Source of the DNA: Candidatus Moduliflexus flocculans
GTDB lineage: Bacteria; Moduliflexota; Moduliflexia; Moduliflexales; Moduliflexaceae
Length of the DNA: 36,685 nucleotides
Assembly: GCA_000739515.1 (NCBI GenBank)
Contig: DF820457.1
Location: 425,213 to 461,897, forward strand
Direction of reading: 5' to 3'
This document shows positions 6,652 through 15,357 of this stretch, piece by piece (within the stretch, counting starts at the first letter, position 1; each line of letters begins with the position of its first letter). The notes under the pieces were generated by a model. It had not been told where the DNA came from and did no database searches. It was given only the letters and a program-made list of their open reading frames with translations. The position numbers were made by a program, and so were the translations under genes.

Positions 6652-7716
6652 TTATTTGAGACGAAGCATCTCTTCGATTTTCGCGACAATATCTTCTGGC
6701 ATCGGCACATTCCCGCCAGTACGCCCGTAAAAATGCACCGGCTTCCGTCCTGCCACGGCGATTTTGACGTCATCCAGCATCTGCCCCATGCTCATCTCCA
6801 CAGTCAAAAATGCTTGCGGAATGTCGATCACATGCTCAAATGCCGGAAATGGGAACGGATAAAGGCTGATCGGGCGCAATAATCCCGCCGATATCCCCTT
6901 TCGCTGGCATTGTTCGATTGCGGTGCGGGCGATGCGGGCGGTCGTGCCATACGCGACAAGAATCACGCTGGCGTTCTCGCAGTTGTAGAGTTCATATCGG
7001 ATTTCCTGCCGCGCCATTTCGGCATATTTTTCATAAAGATGGAGGACATGCGCTTCCAATTCGTCGGGATCCAAAAAGAGCGAGTTAATGATGCGGCGAC
7101 GGCCTCCACTTGCGCTCGTGCCGGTCGTTGTCCAGTCTTTCGGCGGCAGGTTCGGGCGCGGCGTGTAGGGTTTGATCTCTACCGGTTCCATAATCTGCCC
7201 GATCATGCCGTCCGCTAAAATCATCACCGGATTGCGATAGAGATCGGCGAGATCAAAGGCCGTTTCCACCAGTTCAACGGTTTCTTGAAGATTCGCAGGC
7301 GCAAGCACAAGCAGATGATAATCGCCATGCCCGCCCCCTTTCGTCGCTTGATAATAATCAGCCTGCGCTGGTTGAATGCCGCCAAGCCCAGGCCCTGCCC
7401 GCATCACATTCACCACCACGCACGGCAACTCCGCTCCGGCGATATACGAGATACCTTCCTGTTTCAGGCTGATGCCAGGGCTGGAGGACGAGGTCATCAC
7501 TCGCGCTCCTGCGCCCGCTGCGCCATAAACCATATTAATGGCGGCGACTTCCGATTCGGCTTGCAGATAGACGCCGCCAACATTCGGTAATTCGCGGGAC
7601 ATGTACTCTGGCAGTTCATTCTGTGGCGTAATCGGGTAGCCGAAAAAATAGCGGCAACCCGCATTGATAGCTGCTGCGCCGATGGCTTCGTTGCCTTTCA
7701 TTAACACTCTCGCCAT
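6652..7716 (-). CDS. korA: 2-oxoacid:ferredoxin oxidoreductase, alpha subunit
   Basis: A 354-residue alpha subunit (KorA/VorB type). The opening MKGNEAIGAAAINAGCRYFFGYPITPQNELPE is the standard alpha start; YPITP and the SSSSPGISLKQEG loop are conserved pyrimidine- and substrate-domain motifs. The C-terminal half carries the transketolase-C-like domain (VILVAYGTTARIAR...GLLRPISLYPFP). The length fits the variant without a fused gamma domain. The exact 2-oxoacid cannot be read from sequence; 2-oxoglutarate and branched-chain 2-oxoacids are both possible. The ATG is preceded by GAGGGAAAA. It lies 10 bp downstream of the ferredoxin gene. Confidence 0.92.
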   Translation of the reverse strand: MARVLMKGNEAIGAAAINAGCRYFFGYPITPQNELPEYMSRELPNVGGVYLQAESEVAAINMVYGAAGAGARVMTSSSSPGISLKQEGISYIAGAELPCVVVNVMRAGPGLGGIQPAQADYYQATKGGGHGDYHLLVLAPANLQETVELVETAFDLADLYRNPVMILADGMIGQIMEPVEIKPYTPRPNLPPKDWTTTGTSASGGRRRIINSLFLDPDELEAHVLHLYEKYAEMARQEIRYELYNCENASVILVAYGTTARIARTAIEQCQRKGISAGLLRPISLYPFPFPAFEHVIDIPQAFLTVEMSMGQMLDDVKIAVAGRKPVHFYGRTGGNVPMPEDIVAKIEEMLRLK

Positions 7717-7726
7717 ATCTTTTCCC

Positions 7727-7933
7727 TCATTTTGTCACGGTAATGACCGAATCCGGACACATTTTCGCGCAATTGCCGCAGCCGATGCATTCGGTCATGT
7801 TGTTGATCATTGCAGGATAATAGCCTTTGATATTGACTCGTGAAGTATCTAACTTGATGATTTTTTTGGGACATACCGATACACAGAGTCCGCATCCCTT
7901 GCAGCGGTCTTCAAAAAACGTTGTTTCTGGCAT
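7727..7933 (-). CDS. korD: 2x[4Fe-4S] ferredoxin subunit of the 2-oxoacid oxidoreductase
   Basis: A 68-residue dicluster ferredoxin. Two CxxCxxCxxxCP motifs lie at Cys11/14/17/21 and Cys49/52/55/59, as in the delta subunits of Kor/Vor enzymes that carry electrons from the TPP site to a soluble ferredoxin. I place the start at the ATG ending at 7933, because AAGGAG lies 9 nt upstream. The in-frame ATG three codons earlier (7942) directly abuts that AAGGAG and is less likely. It is the first gene of a D-A-B-C operon closed by the terminator at 5174-5218. Confidence 0.9.
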   Translation of the reverse strand: MPETTFFEDRCKGCGLCVSVCPKKIIKLDTSRVNIKGYYPAMINNMTECIGCGNCAKMCPDSVITVTK

Positions 7934-8004
7934 ACGTTTCATCTCCTTCTATGAGGTTTTCGGCGAAATTCTTCTCTCAAAAATGCGAAGTTTACTTAAG
8001 GACA

Positions 8005-8032
8005 TTCTTAGATGATTGATAAAATCCGTCAA
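8005..8032 (-). promoter_or_regulatory. Weak candidate promoter for korDABC
   Basis: On the minus strand TTGACG (8032-8027) is followed after 16 nt by TAAGAA (8010-8005). The -35 is good and the -10 poor. It lies about 70 nt upstream of the ferredoxin start. Confidence 0.35.
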
Positions 8033-8107
8033 CTCTCTTTTTTATTTTTTTGCAAGAAAACTTTCCAAACTCTTATCATGAGAATCCATCCTTTTGGAAT
8101 ATTCGTG

Positions 8108-8164
8108 TTGAACGTATTTGATACGAAAATATTCTTGACTCTCATAAGAATTTTTTGATAAAGA
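8108..8164 (+). promoter_or_regulatory. Candidate promoters upstream of the signalling array
   Basis: Two overlapping candidates read rightward: TTGAAC (8108-8113), 16 nt, TATTCT (8130-8135); and TTGACT (8135-8140), 18 nt, TAAAGA (8159-8164). Either would leave a leader of over 300 nt, containing the repeat at 8191-8285, before the chemoreceptor start at 8480. Confidence 0.35.
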
Positions 8165-8190
8165 ACTTGAAAGGTAGCTATTCAGGTCTC

Positions 8191-8285
8191 AGAAGCGCCA
8201 ATGCTTGCGTTGGCCGTCCAACAACAGAGTGAACGTGCCCAGCCCTCGGCACAATGGCGGCGCCTTGTAACGCAAGCGCCGGCAT
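8191..8285. repeat. Degenerate palindromic element
   Basis: GCGCCAATGCTTGCGTTGGCC (left) and GTAACGCAAGCGCCGGCATT (right) share the inverted core GCTTGCGTT/AACGCAAGC. An inner imperfect pairing of GGCGCC-type segments is also visible. It resembles a decayed member of the ACGCTTGC family seen at 1312 and 6563. Confidence 0.45.
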
Positions 8286-8479
8286 TCCGAAACAATTACC
8301 GCCAATGTATTTGTTTTGAGAACGATCTGGACGATTTGATTGAAGACTATTTCGAGATATTCGAGACAGTGAATGATTAGAAATTTTGAGAAAAACATGA
8401 GCGTTCACGATGAGCAGCAATTGGTCAGAAGACTGAGCTTGTGCTGTGAGTGGATTTTTTCCCCGGGGGGAATGATGGT

Positions 8480-11098
8480 ATGCGCAACATGACGATTCGA
8501 GGTATGCTTTTCAGTGTTGACCTTGCGGTGAGTGTTGTTTCTTCAGGCCTATGGTTGCTCGGCTATGTTGCTGGCTGGCTGACGCCGTTTCATTGGTGGC
8601 ATATCTTCGTTATGGCAGGCTTGTGGATGTTGGTAGCATCCATCATGCGCCAATTCATTTGCGCCCCGTTTCTTTTTACTCCGCTACAAAGATTATCTCA
8701 CATGCTGAACACGAAACAACCGCTGCCTCTTCAGGATGGGCGCGGCGTGATCGAATTGCAGGACGCCATCAGATTGTGCGGCGAGATGCTTGAATCTGCT
8801 CAAACGCTCGTGCATCAGAGTGATGCTATTTTACGAACAGGCGTGGCTTCAACACCGCTGTCAGCCGATGCCAATCACCCGTTTCAGAGAGCGTTTTCGC
8901 GCGTTGTTGACGCCTTTGCAGACCTGGAACAACTCTTTGATGCGATGACGAATGGGGATTTAGGGATTCAAATTCCAGAGGCATTGCTGGACACAAAAAT
9001 TGGCAAAGAATTTAATAAGATGAAATTAGAGATTCGGGAGGTCATGCTGCGCGTCAGGCGTGAAGTATTGAATATCTCGAAAGCCAGCGCGGAAATCGCT
9101 GCGCTGTCGCAGCAAGGTTCGCAAAATGCTCATACTGAAACCGAATCGGTCGAAAATATTTCTTCTTCAATTCATGAAATGGCTGGCAACTTGCGAGAAG
9201 TGATGCAAAATATCACGCGGCAAGGCGATTCAGTAGAAAAGACGTTTACTGATATTGAGAACATGGTGACATCTATTGAAATCGTCTATAACAGCGTTGA
9301 ATTACTCTCTTCTTCAGCGGATTCCACCGCGCGCTCGATTGATGACATCCACAAATTCATGCAGCAAATTCAGCAGCATGCCCATTCCTTAGCCGAGATT
9401 TCTGAAACGATTTCAAAGGAAGCGCACGGTGGCGTGGTCTCTGTCGGCGAAGTGATCGATGGTATTCGCACGATTAAGGAGACCGTCGAGGATGCCGCAG
9501 CCACGATTCAACGCCTTGGGCGCGAATCGGATCGCATCGGGGAAATTCTGGAAGTCATCAATGGCATTGCTGAGCAGACCAATTTACTGGCGCTGAATGC
9601 TTCGATTATCGCGGCGCAAGCTGGAACGCACGGACGCGGATTTTCCGTTGTCGCTGAAGAAATCAAAGAATTGGCCGGGAGAACCCGCGCCTCCACGAAA
9701 GAGATCGCGTCAATTATTCGGTCGCTTCAAACAGGCGCAGCGCAAGGCATTGCCGCAATGGGCAATTGTTTACAGGCGGTTGATATCGGCGTGTCGCTTT
9801 CCAATGCGGCGGGCAGCATTTTGAAGACCATTATGGAGAGCATTCAAGGCGCTCGCGACATGGCGACGATGCTGGCGGAAGCGACTGTCAAGCAAACGCA
9901 GAACAGCCAGCAAGTAACGTTCGCGACCGAACGGATTACCCAAAAGTTGGATGAACTGCATGACACTGCAGTGACCCAGTCTCGCGATAGCGCTCATTTA
10001 GCGGAGATGGCCTCAATTTTAAAAGATGCGACGCAGCATATTGAACAATCTGCCATGACGCAGTTGGAGGTGATGGATGCGATTGTCGCCTCAATTGAGG
10101 GTATTCAGGGATTGGTGAAACGAAATGCCGATATTGCCCATTATCTCGCCTCCTCCTCTGAAGAATTAGAAATGTTGGGCAGCAATCTGTCTGAGCACAT
10201 GGGGCACTTTCTCACCTCCACGTTCAGCTTGCCGACAGGTTTTCAAGAGACTCGTCCCACCATCGTGTTCCTCTATCCGGGAGCGCCCTCCTTTTATGGC
10301 GCGATTTATCGCGGCATTGCGCAAGAAGCGGGCTCGCGTTTTCAAACGCTTGAGTTGGATTGTCAAAACGATTCGGTGTCTCAAGCGGAATATGTCCATT
10401 GGCTGCAACGCCAACCCTGGTTTGCGGGCTTGCTGCTGACTCCCTTTGACGAACATACTGGCGGGCGTATTGTTGCTGATATGCTCAAGAAAAAGAAACC
10501 GATCGTTGTCGTTGATCGCTTAGCCAATCATGCTCCTTTAACGGTGTTATCAGATAATAAGCAGGGGGGGATCGCGGCGGCAGAATTGATGAAGGCGGTT
10601 GTTCCGGAAGGAAGCATTGTCTTTACGTGCGGCCCGAGAAATATCCATTCGATCTTTCACCGAATGGAGGGATTTGCCGAACAAGGGAAACAGTACCGAT
10701 GGAATACGATTGATGCGTTTACGTCGCTGATGAATATTGAAGAGGCCAAGCAGGGCATTTTGTCCGCCTATCATCGTTATCAAGGCGTGAAAGGGATTTT
10801 TGTCACCAATGAACATGCGTCCTTAGCCGCTCTTGAATTGCTGAAAGAAGGAAAAATTCCCGCCAGCGTTCATGTTGTGACGTATGATGTGAACGAGGAG
10901 ATTTCCGAGGCCATTCAACGCGGCATGTTACGCGGCACCATCTTTCAAGACCCTGAAAAAATTGGACGCATGGCGGTGCAGGAATTTTTTGCGCTCCACG
11001 CGCAGGGCGTGGCACAACCGGCTGATGCGCCGCGTGTTGTGCTTACTCCGGTAAAAAAAATCACCAAAGAGAATCTTTCAACGGTCACGTTCATCTAA
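8480..11098 (+). CDS. Chemoreceptor fused to a periplasmic-binding-protein-like domain
   Basis: An 872-residue protein. Two hydrophobic segments (about 10-32 and 38-60) with almost no periplasmic loop anchor it. A linker (70-190) precedes a long methyl-accepting signalling coiled coil (about 190-580) whose hairpin tip is [11 protein letters not shown]...[11 protein letters not shown] (363-395). The C-terminal 280 residues (from about 593) begin [21 protein letters not shown] and continue like LacI/ribose-binding (Peripla_BP) proteins ([29 protein letters not shown], a C-terminal [14 protein letters not shown]). By topology this ligand domain should be cytoplasmic. I chose the ATG at 8480 because GGGGGGAA lies about 8 nt before it; an in-frame GTG at 8450 is an alternative. 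A canonical HAMP domain is not obvious. It opens a long co-directional signalling array. Confidence 0.85.
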   Translation: MRNMTIRGMLFSVDLAVSVVSSGLWLLGYVAGWLTPFHWWHIFVMAGLWMLVASIMRQFICAPFLFTPLQRLSHMLNTKQPLPLQDGRGVIELQDAIRLCGEMLESAQTLVHQSDAILRTGVASTPLSADANHPFQRAFSRVVDAFADLEQLFDAMTNGDLGIQIPEALLDTKIGKEFNKMKLEIREVMLRVRREVLNISKASAEIAALSQQGSQNAHTETESVENISSSIHEMAGNLREVMQNITRQGDSVEKTFTDIENMVTSIEIVYNSVELLSSSADSTARSIDDIHKFMQQIQQHAHSLAEISETISKEAHGGVVSVGEVIDGIRTIKETVEDAAATIQRLGRESDRIGEILEVINGIAEQTNLLALNASIIAAQAGTHGRGFSVVAEEIKELAGRTRASTKEIASIIRSLQTGAAQGIAAMGNCLQAVDIGVSLSNAAGSILKTIMESIQGARDMATMLAEATVKQTQNSQQVTFATERITQKLDELHDTAVTQSRDSAHLAEMASILKDATQHIEQSAMTQLEVMDAIVASIEGIQGLVKRNADIAHYLASSSEELEMLGSNLSEHMGHFLTSTFSLPTGFQETRPTIVFLYPGAPSFYGAIYRGIAQEAGSRFQTLELDCQNDSVSQAEYVHWLQRQPWFAGLLLTPFDEHTGGRIVADMLKKKKPIVVVDRLANHAPLTVLSDNKQGGIAAAELMKAVVPEGSIVFTCGPRNIHSIFHRMEGFAEQGKQYRWNTIDAFTSLMNIEEAKQGILSAYHRYQGVKGIFVTNEHASLAALELLKEGKIPASVHVVTYDVNEEISEAIQRGMLRGTIFQDPEKIGRMAVQEFFALHAQGVAQPADAPRVVLTPVKKITKENLSTVTFI

Positions 11099-11117
11099 AA
11101 AGAAGAGACGATTGCGT

Positions 11118-13172
11118 ATGAGCGATAGGTCTGTGTCGCATGAAAAATTGGCGGCTGAAATCCAGGAACTTCAGCAGAAGTTGTCTGAGCGCGAGGAGAG
11201 TGTGCGCCGCTTGCAGCAGGTCGTCGCGCAGGCCAATCAGGCCAAAAACGAATTTCTCTCGATTATCAGCCATGAAATTCGCACGCCGATGAATGCGATT
11301 ATGGGAGGGGCGGAATTGTTGTTAGAAACGCCTCTCAGCCAGGAACAGCGCGAATTCGTTCATGTGCTGCAATCGAATGGGGATATTTTGCTGCGCACCC
11401 TCAATGATCTGCTCGATCTCTCTGATCTTCACACTGAAAGCCTGCATCTCGAATCGCAGGATTTTGATCTGCTGAATCTTATTGAACGAACCTGTGAACT
11501 CTTAGCCTCACGCGCTCAGGCCAAAGGGTTGGAATTCAACTATTATCTCGATCCGATCTTCCCCTGTTTCTTGATTGGCGATCCTGCACGATTACGCCAG
11601 ATATTAATGAATTTGATTGACAACGCTATTAAATTCACAAGTGTTGGGGAAGTGGTTGTTCGTTGCGAACTTCAGACCGCTTCTGCGCAAGAAGCGGTGT
11701 GGAAATTCTCGGTGATTGATACGGGAATCGGCATCTTGCCGGAGAAGTTGCAGCAGATTTTTGACCTGTTTACGCAGGGAGAAATGTCATCGGTCAGACA
11801 ATTTAGTGGGACCGGCGTTGGTCTAACGATTTCGCAGCATCTTGCGCGTTTGATGGGCGGACGTCTCTGGGTCGAAAGCCAGGAAGGAAAAGGGAGCGCC
11901 TTTCACTTTACCGCGACGTTCGGCATTCAGACGAATCCGCATAAACCGATCCGCGACTATCCTGAGCGTCTGAAAGGGTTGCGCGTGCTGATTGTTGATT
12001 GGCACGAAACCAATCGCGTGATTTTGCGGGAAATTCTGGAACGCTGGGATGCCCATGTGACTGATGCCAAAAATAGCGAGCAGGGAATTCTTGCCCTTCG
12101 ACGAGCGACGACTAACGGGGAACCGTTTGATCTTATTCTTCTGGATGGCGATCTCCCTTCTTCTGATAGTCAGCAGATTATTGAACATCTCAAACAAGAC
12201 CCGATCATCAGCAATTTGCCGATCATGATGCTGACCACCGGGGAACACCGGAGGCATGCGCTCGAACATACTGAAGCAGACGTATCGGCCTACATGATCA
12301 AGCCGATTAAACGTTTCGAACTGCTCCACACCATCGGAACGATTCTCGCCACGCTTTCAGAGCAAAAAGCTCCTCGACCGCAGCCAGCGCAAGTTTCGCT
12401 GCCGCCGCTCCGTATTTTGTTGGTCGAAGATTATAAACATAATCAGTTGATTGTCCAACAATATTTGAAGCACACTCCTTTTCAGATTGACATTGCCGAA
12501 AATGGAGCGATTGCTGTCGAAAAATTCCGGGCAGGCCATTATGATTTAGTCTTAATGGACCTCCAAATGCCCGTCATGGATGGCTATGCGGCAACGCATT
12601 TGATTCGCGAATTTGAAACGCAGGAGCAGCGCGAAGCAACGCCAATCATCGCCCTGACCGCCTATGCGTTGAAAGAAACGCCAGAAAACAGCCTGCGAGC
12701 GGGTTGCACTGCCTATTTGAATAAGCCTGTCAAAAAAGCGGAACTGTTAGAATGTATTGCGAAATACACGAAGCACGAAGTTATCGCAGAATCGCCATCA
12801 TTAGCAGACATCGCTCAAGACGCCGCTGAAACCCAACGTGATGATAACCGGGTGGTTGTCTATATTGAACCGGACTTTGCGGAATTTATTCCAGAATTTT
12901 TCGAAGACATCCGCCAGGATATCCAGGTCATGAACGACGCCTTGCGCGAGCAAGATTATCAGGAAATCAGCCGGGTAGGGCACAGTTTGAAAGGCGCTGG
13001 CGGAGGATATGGCTTTAACACGATCAGCGACATCGCGCGCTCGCTTGAGACGGCAGCTAAAGAAGGGCGAGCCGAGGAGATTACGCTCTGGATCAACAAA
13101 CTCCGAACATTCATTGACGAGGTGCGCGTCGTCTATCGAACCGAATCCGGCGAGATTACCATTGTGATTTGA
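11118..13172 (+). CDS. BarA-like hybrid kinase HK-REC-REC-HPt
   Basis: A 684-residue soluble protein. A coiled coil (1-45) leads to the HisKA box SHEIRTPMN (His52) and a HATPase (Asn169, DTGIG, GTGVGL). The first receiver (about 290-410) has phospho-acceptor Asp343, but its acidic pocket reads VDWHETN, so one of the two usual acidic residues is Trp. The second receiver (about 432-550) is complete: Glu437-Asp438, Asp481 and Lys536. The C-terminal HPt domain has His622 in GHSLKGAG. There is no transmembrane or sensory domain, so input probably comes from a partner such as the chemoreceptor encoded 19 bp upstream. A phosphorelay His-Asp-His within one chain is expected, with output to a separate REC protein. 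The in-frame TTG at 11112 is an alternative start. Confidence 0.92.
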   Translation: MSDRSVSHEKLAAEIQELQQKLSEREESVRRLQQVVAQANQAKNEFLSIISHEIRTPMNAIMGGAELLLETPLSQEQREFVHVLQSNGDILLRTLNDLLDLSDLHTESLHLESQDFDLLNLIERTCELLASRAQAKGLEFNYYLDPIFPCFLIGDPARLRQILMNLIDNAIKFTSVGEVVVRCELQTASAQEAVWKFSVIDTGIGILPEKLQQIFDLFTQGEMSSVRQFSGTGVGLTISQHLARLMGGRLWVESQEGKGSAFHFTATFGIQTNPHKPIRDYPERLKGLRVLIVDWHETNRVILREILERWDAHVTDAKNSEQGILALRRATTNGEPFDLILLDGDLPSSDSQQIIEHLKQDPIISNLPIMMLTTGEHRRHALEHTEADVSAYMIKPIKRFELLHTIGTILATLSEQKAPRPQPAQVSLPPLRILLVEDYKHNQLIVQQYLKHTPFQIDIAENGAIAVEKFRAGHYDLVLMDLQMPVMDGYAATHLIREFETQEQREATPIIALTAYALKETPENSLRAGCTAYLNKPVKKAELLECIAKYTKHEVIAESPSLADIAQDAAETQRDDNRVVVYIEPDFAEFIPEFFEDIRQDIQVMNDALREQDYQEISRVGHSLKGAGGGYGFNTISDIARSLETAAKEGRAEEITLWINKLRTFIDEVRVVYRTESGEITIVI

Positions 13173-13207
13173 TTGCTGTTAGAAAGAAGGAGAACCAATA
13201 CGCAGAT

Positions 13208-14245
13208 ATGAAAATTTTGATTGTAGATGATTCTCGGCATGTGCGCACACAGTTAAAACTCTTGTTGAAATCCGCAGATTATACGGATTTGCTCTTTGCC
13301 GAAACTGCCTCTGAAGCGTTCGGTCTTTTAGGCGTGGATTCTCCTGACGAAGGGGAATGTACGGTGGATTTGATCCTTCTTGATATTATCATGCCTGATA
13401 TTGACGGGATTAATTCCTGCCGCATCTTGAAAACGATTGAACGGTTGAAAGATATTCCGGTTATCATGGTCACTGGGGACACCAGTGAAGAAAGCCTGCA
13501 ACAAGCCTTTGAAGCCGGGGCCACCGATTATATTACCAAGCCGTTGAAAAAGATTGAACTCCTAGCGCGAGTCGGCGCGGCCTTGCGGTTGAAACAAGAG
13601 ACCGATGCGCGGAAAAACCGTGAATTACAGCTTAGAGCGCGAGAATTGCAATTATTGGAAACCACAAATTTGCTTGAGCGCGCGAATCAGCAATTACAAG
13701 AATCGAATGAACGGCTTCAACGGATGGCTTCAGTTGATGGGCTGACTGGCGTGGCGAATCGGCGCTATTTTGACGAATATTTTTCGAAAGAATGGCGGCG
13801 CGCGTCTCGATTATCGCAACGAATTTCCATCGTTATGATTGATATTGATTTCTTTAAACGCTACAATGACACCTATGGGCATTTGCAGGGGGATGAATGC
13901 CTGAAGCAAGTCGCGCGCGGCTTAACAATTCCGTTGAAGCGCGCGTTGGATTTAGTGGCGCGGTATGGCGGCGAAGAGTTTGTGGCGATGCTTCCAGACA
14001 CTGGCCTTGAGGGCGCAATTGAAGTCGCCAGGCAACTTCAGGAAACGATTCGCGATCTCCAGGTTCCTCATGCTGGCTCGCCTGTTGCGCCCTATGTGAC
14101 GTTAAGCATGGGGGTGGCGACGCTCGTCCCTCATAAAGATATTGCTCCTGACCTGCTCATCAGTCATGCTGATAAAGCGTTATATCAAGCCAAAACAGAC
14201 GGAAGAAATTGTTTTCGTTATTATGAAACAGCAGCGAATGAATAA
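13208..14245 (+). CDS. Response-regulator diguanylate cyclase (REC-GGDEF)
   Basis: A 345-residue PleD/WspR-style protein that makes cyclic di-GMP from two GTP. The receiver (1-125) has Asp7/Asp8, phospho-acceptor Asp59, Thr89 and Lys111. A coiled coil (130-172) leads to a GGDEF domain with DGLTGVANRRYFD, IDIDFFKRYNDTYGH and the active-site GGEEF (254-258). The product-inhibition I-site RxxD is present as RALD, five residues upstream. The ATG at 13208 follows AAGGAG at a somewhat long distance of about 15 nt. The HPt protein encoded just upstream is the natural phosphodonor. A second REC-GGDEF lies at 23128. Confidence 0.94.
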   Translation: MKILIVDDSRHVRTQLKLLLKSADYTDLLFAETASEAFGLLGVDSPDEGECTVDLILLDIIMPDIDGINSCRILKTIERLKDIPVIMVTGDTSEESLQQAFEAGATDYITKPLKKIELLARVGAALRLKQETDARKNRELQLRARELQLLETTNLLERANQQLQESNERLQRMASVDGLTGVANRRYFDEYFSKEWRRASRLSQRISIVMIDIDFFKRYNDTYGHLQGDECLKQVARGLTIPLKRALDLVARYGGEEFVAMLPDTGLEGAIEVARQLQETIRDLQVPHAGSPVAPYVTLSMGVATLVPHKDIAPDLLISHADKALYQAKTDGRNCFRYYETAANE

Positions 14246-14355
14246 CCAGAAGACTTCATTGTGATTGACAACAATTTGAGCATTTGGGACATATTTTTTG
14301 TAGCGCCGTAAGATATATTGATAAAAACCCTTCTGTATTCGGGAGAACGAGACGC

Positions 14356-14742
14356 ATGCGCAAAATATTGATTATTGACGATTCGTTGTATCAACGGCGG
14401 AGCATTCGCAAAATCCTCAGCCAAAAACCGTATGAGATTCAAGAAGCAACAAATGGACGAGAAGGTTTAGAGATGTTAAAAAGCTATCAACCGGATTGTG
14501 TGATTTTGGATATTCTCATGCCGGATATGGATGGGCTGGCCTTTCTCGCTACGACGCAGAAACAAGGCGAAACGACGCCAATCATCGTGCTGACCGCAGA
14601 TATTCAAGAGACCACCCGCCGCGAATGTCAACGCCTTGGGGCTTCAGCCATCGAATACAAACCGCTATCCCCATTAGATTCTGAGAAATTTTTGGAGATG
14701 GTTGAACGGATTATTCAATCCAAAGGAGGCGCAAGCACATGA
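14356..14742 (+). CDS. Single-domain response regulator (CheY-like)
   Basis: A 128-residue stand-alone receiver: Asp8/Asp9, phospho-acceptor Asp52, Thr80 and Lys102 are all present, and there is no output domain. I chose the ATG at 14356 because GGGAGA is upstream; an ATG at 14284 would add 24 residues with no receiver similarity. The next gene encodes CheC and overlaps by 4 bp, which suggests that CheC dephosphorylates this regulator. It is probably a phosphate shuttle or sink in the local network rather than a flagellar-motor regulator, since no motility genes are visible. Confidence 0.9.
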   Translation: MRKILIIDDSLYQRRSIRKILSQKPYEIQEATNGREGLEMLKSYQPDCVILDILMPDMDGLAFLATTQKQGETTPIIVLTADIQETTRRECQRLGASAIEYKPLSPLDSEKFLEMVERIIQSKGGAST

Positions 14743-15335
14743 ATCTGACGCCATATCAAATTGACGCACTGACTGAATTGATTAATATCGGCGTGGGAAA
14801 GGCTGCTGGCATGTTGAATCAAATTCTTGAAGCGCATGTCAATCTTCAGGTTCCAGCGATTAAAATTTTCCCCTATACCGAAATTCGCAACGTGTTGCAT
14901 GAAATCGTCAGCACATCGCTGTCAGTCGTGAAATTAGCGTTTAAAGGGCCATTTTCAGGAACGGCGCTGCTGGCGTTTCCTCCAGATAGCGCCTCGAATT
15001 TAGTGAATCTGCTGACTGGCGAACTCTCGGAACACGCGGAAGATTTTGATTCCATTCGGGTTGGCGCGCTGACCGAAGTCGGCAATATTGTTCTTAATGG
15101 AGTTATGGGGTCGCTGAGCAATATTCTTCAGGAACATCTGAGTTATTCGATTCCTGATTATGTGGAAGATAGTATCGAACGTCTGCTTCTGGAGAACAAC
15201 GCTGATGCTGATTCCACGATTATTCTTGCGCAGACAGAATTAGTCATTGAACAATTGGAGATTCATGGCAATGTATTGCTTTTGTTCCGTGTCGGCCTGT
15301 TTAATGCTCTGGCAAAAACGCTTGAATCGCTGTAA
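14739..15335 (+). CDS. cheC: CheC-like phosphatase
   Basis: A 198-residue CheC/FliY-family protein, which hydrolyses phospho-Asp on CheY-type receivers. The pseudo-symmetric active-site helices are visible: D9..E13..N16 (DALTELINIGVGKA) and a second E113..N116 (LTEVGNIVLNG), where the residue preceding by four is Gly instead of the usual Asp/Ser. The ATG overlaps the preceding receiver stop (ATGA) after an AAAGGAGG ribosome site, so translation is coupled. The usual partner, CheD, is absent from the window. Confidence 0.9.
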   Translation: MNLTPYQIDALTELINIGVGKAAGMLNQILEAHVNLQVPAIKIFPYTEIRNVLHEIVSTSLSVVKLAFKGPFSGTALLAFPPDSASNLVNLLTGELSEHAEDFDSIRVGALTEVGNIVLNGVMGSLSNILQEHLSYSIPDYVEDSIERLLLENNADADSTIILAQTELVIEQLEIHGNVLLLFRVGLFNALAKTLESL

Positions 15336-15357
15336 CTGCCGCTGATAAGAGGAGAGC

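Larger units (their letters stand above)
7943..8479. other. Divergent intergenic region between kor and the signalling array
   Basis: About 540 bp without a supported gene. The left half is AT-rich and holds candidate promoters in both directions. The right half holds a degraded repeat (8191-8285). Short minus-strand reading frames here overlap the repeat and have no ribosome sites or recognisable features. Confidence 0.6.

Noticed and set aside
8178..8420. Minus-strand frames of 69-80 codons upstream of the chemoreceptor
   Set aside because: They are composed of the repeat sequence at 8191-8285, with no family features.
8680..9000. Canonical HAMP domain after the second membrane helix of the chemoreceptor
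   Set aside because: A P-x-E/DExG-type HAMP signature is not visible; the segment may be a divergent HAMP, but I could not support it.
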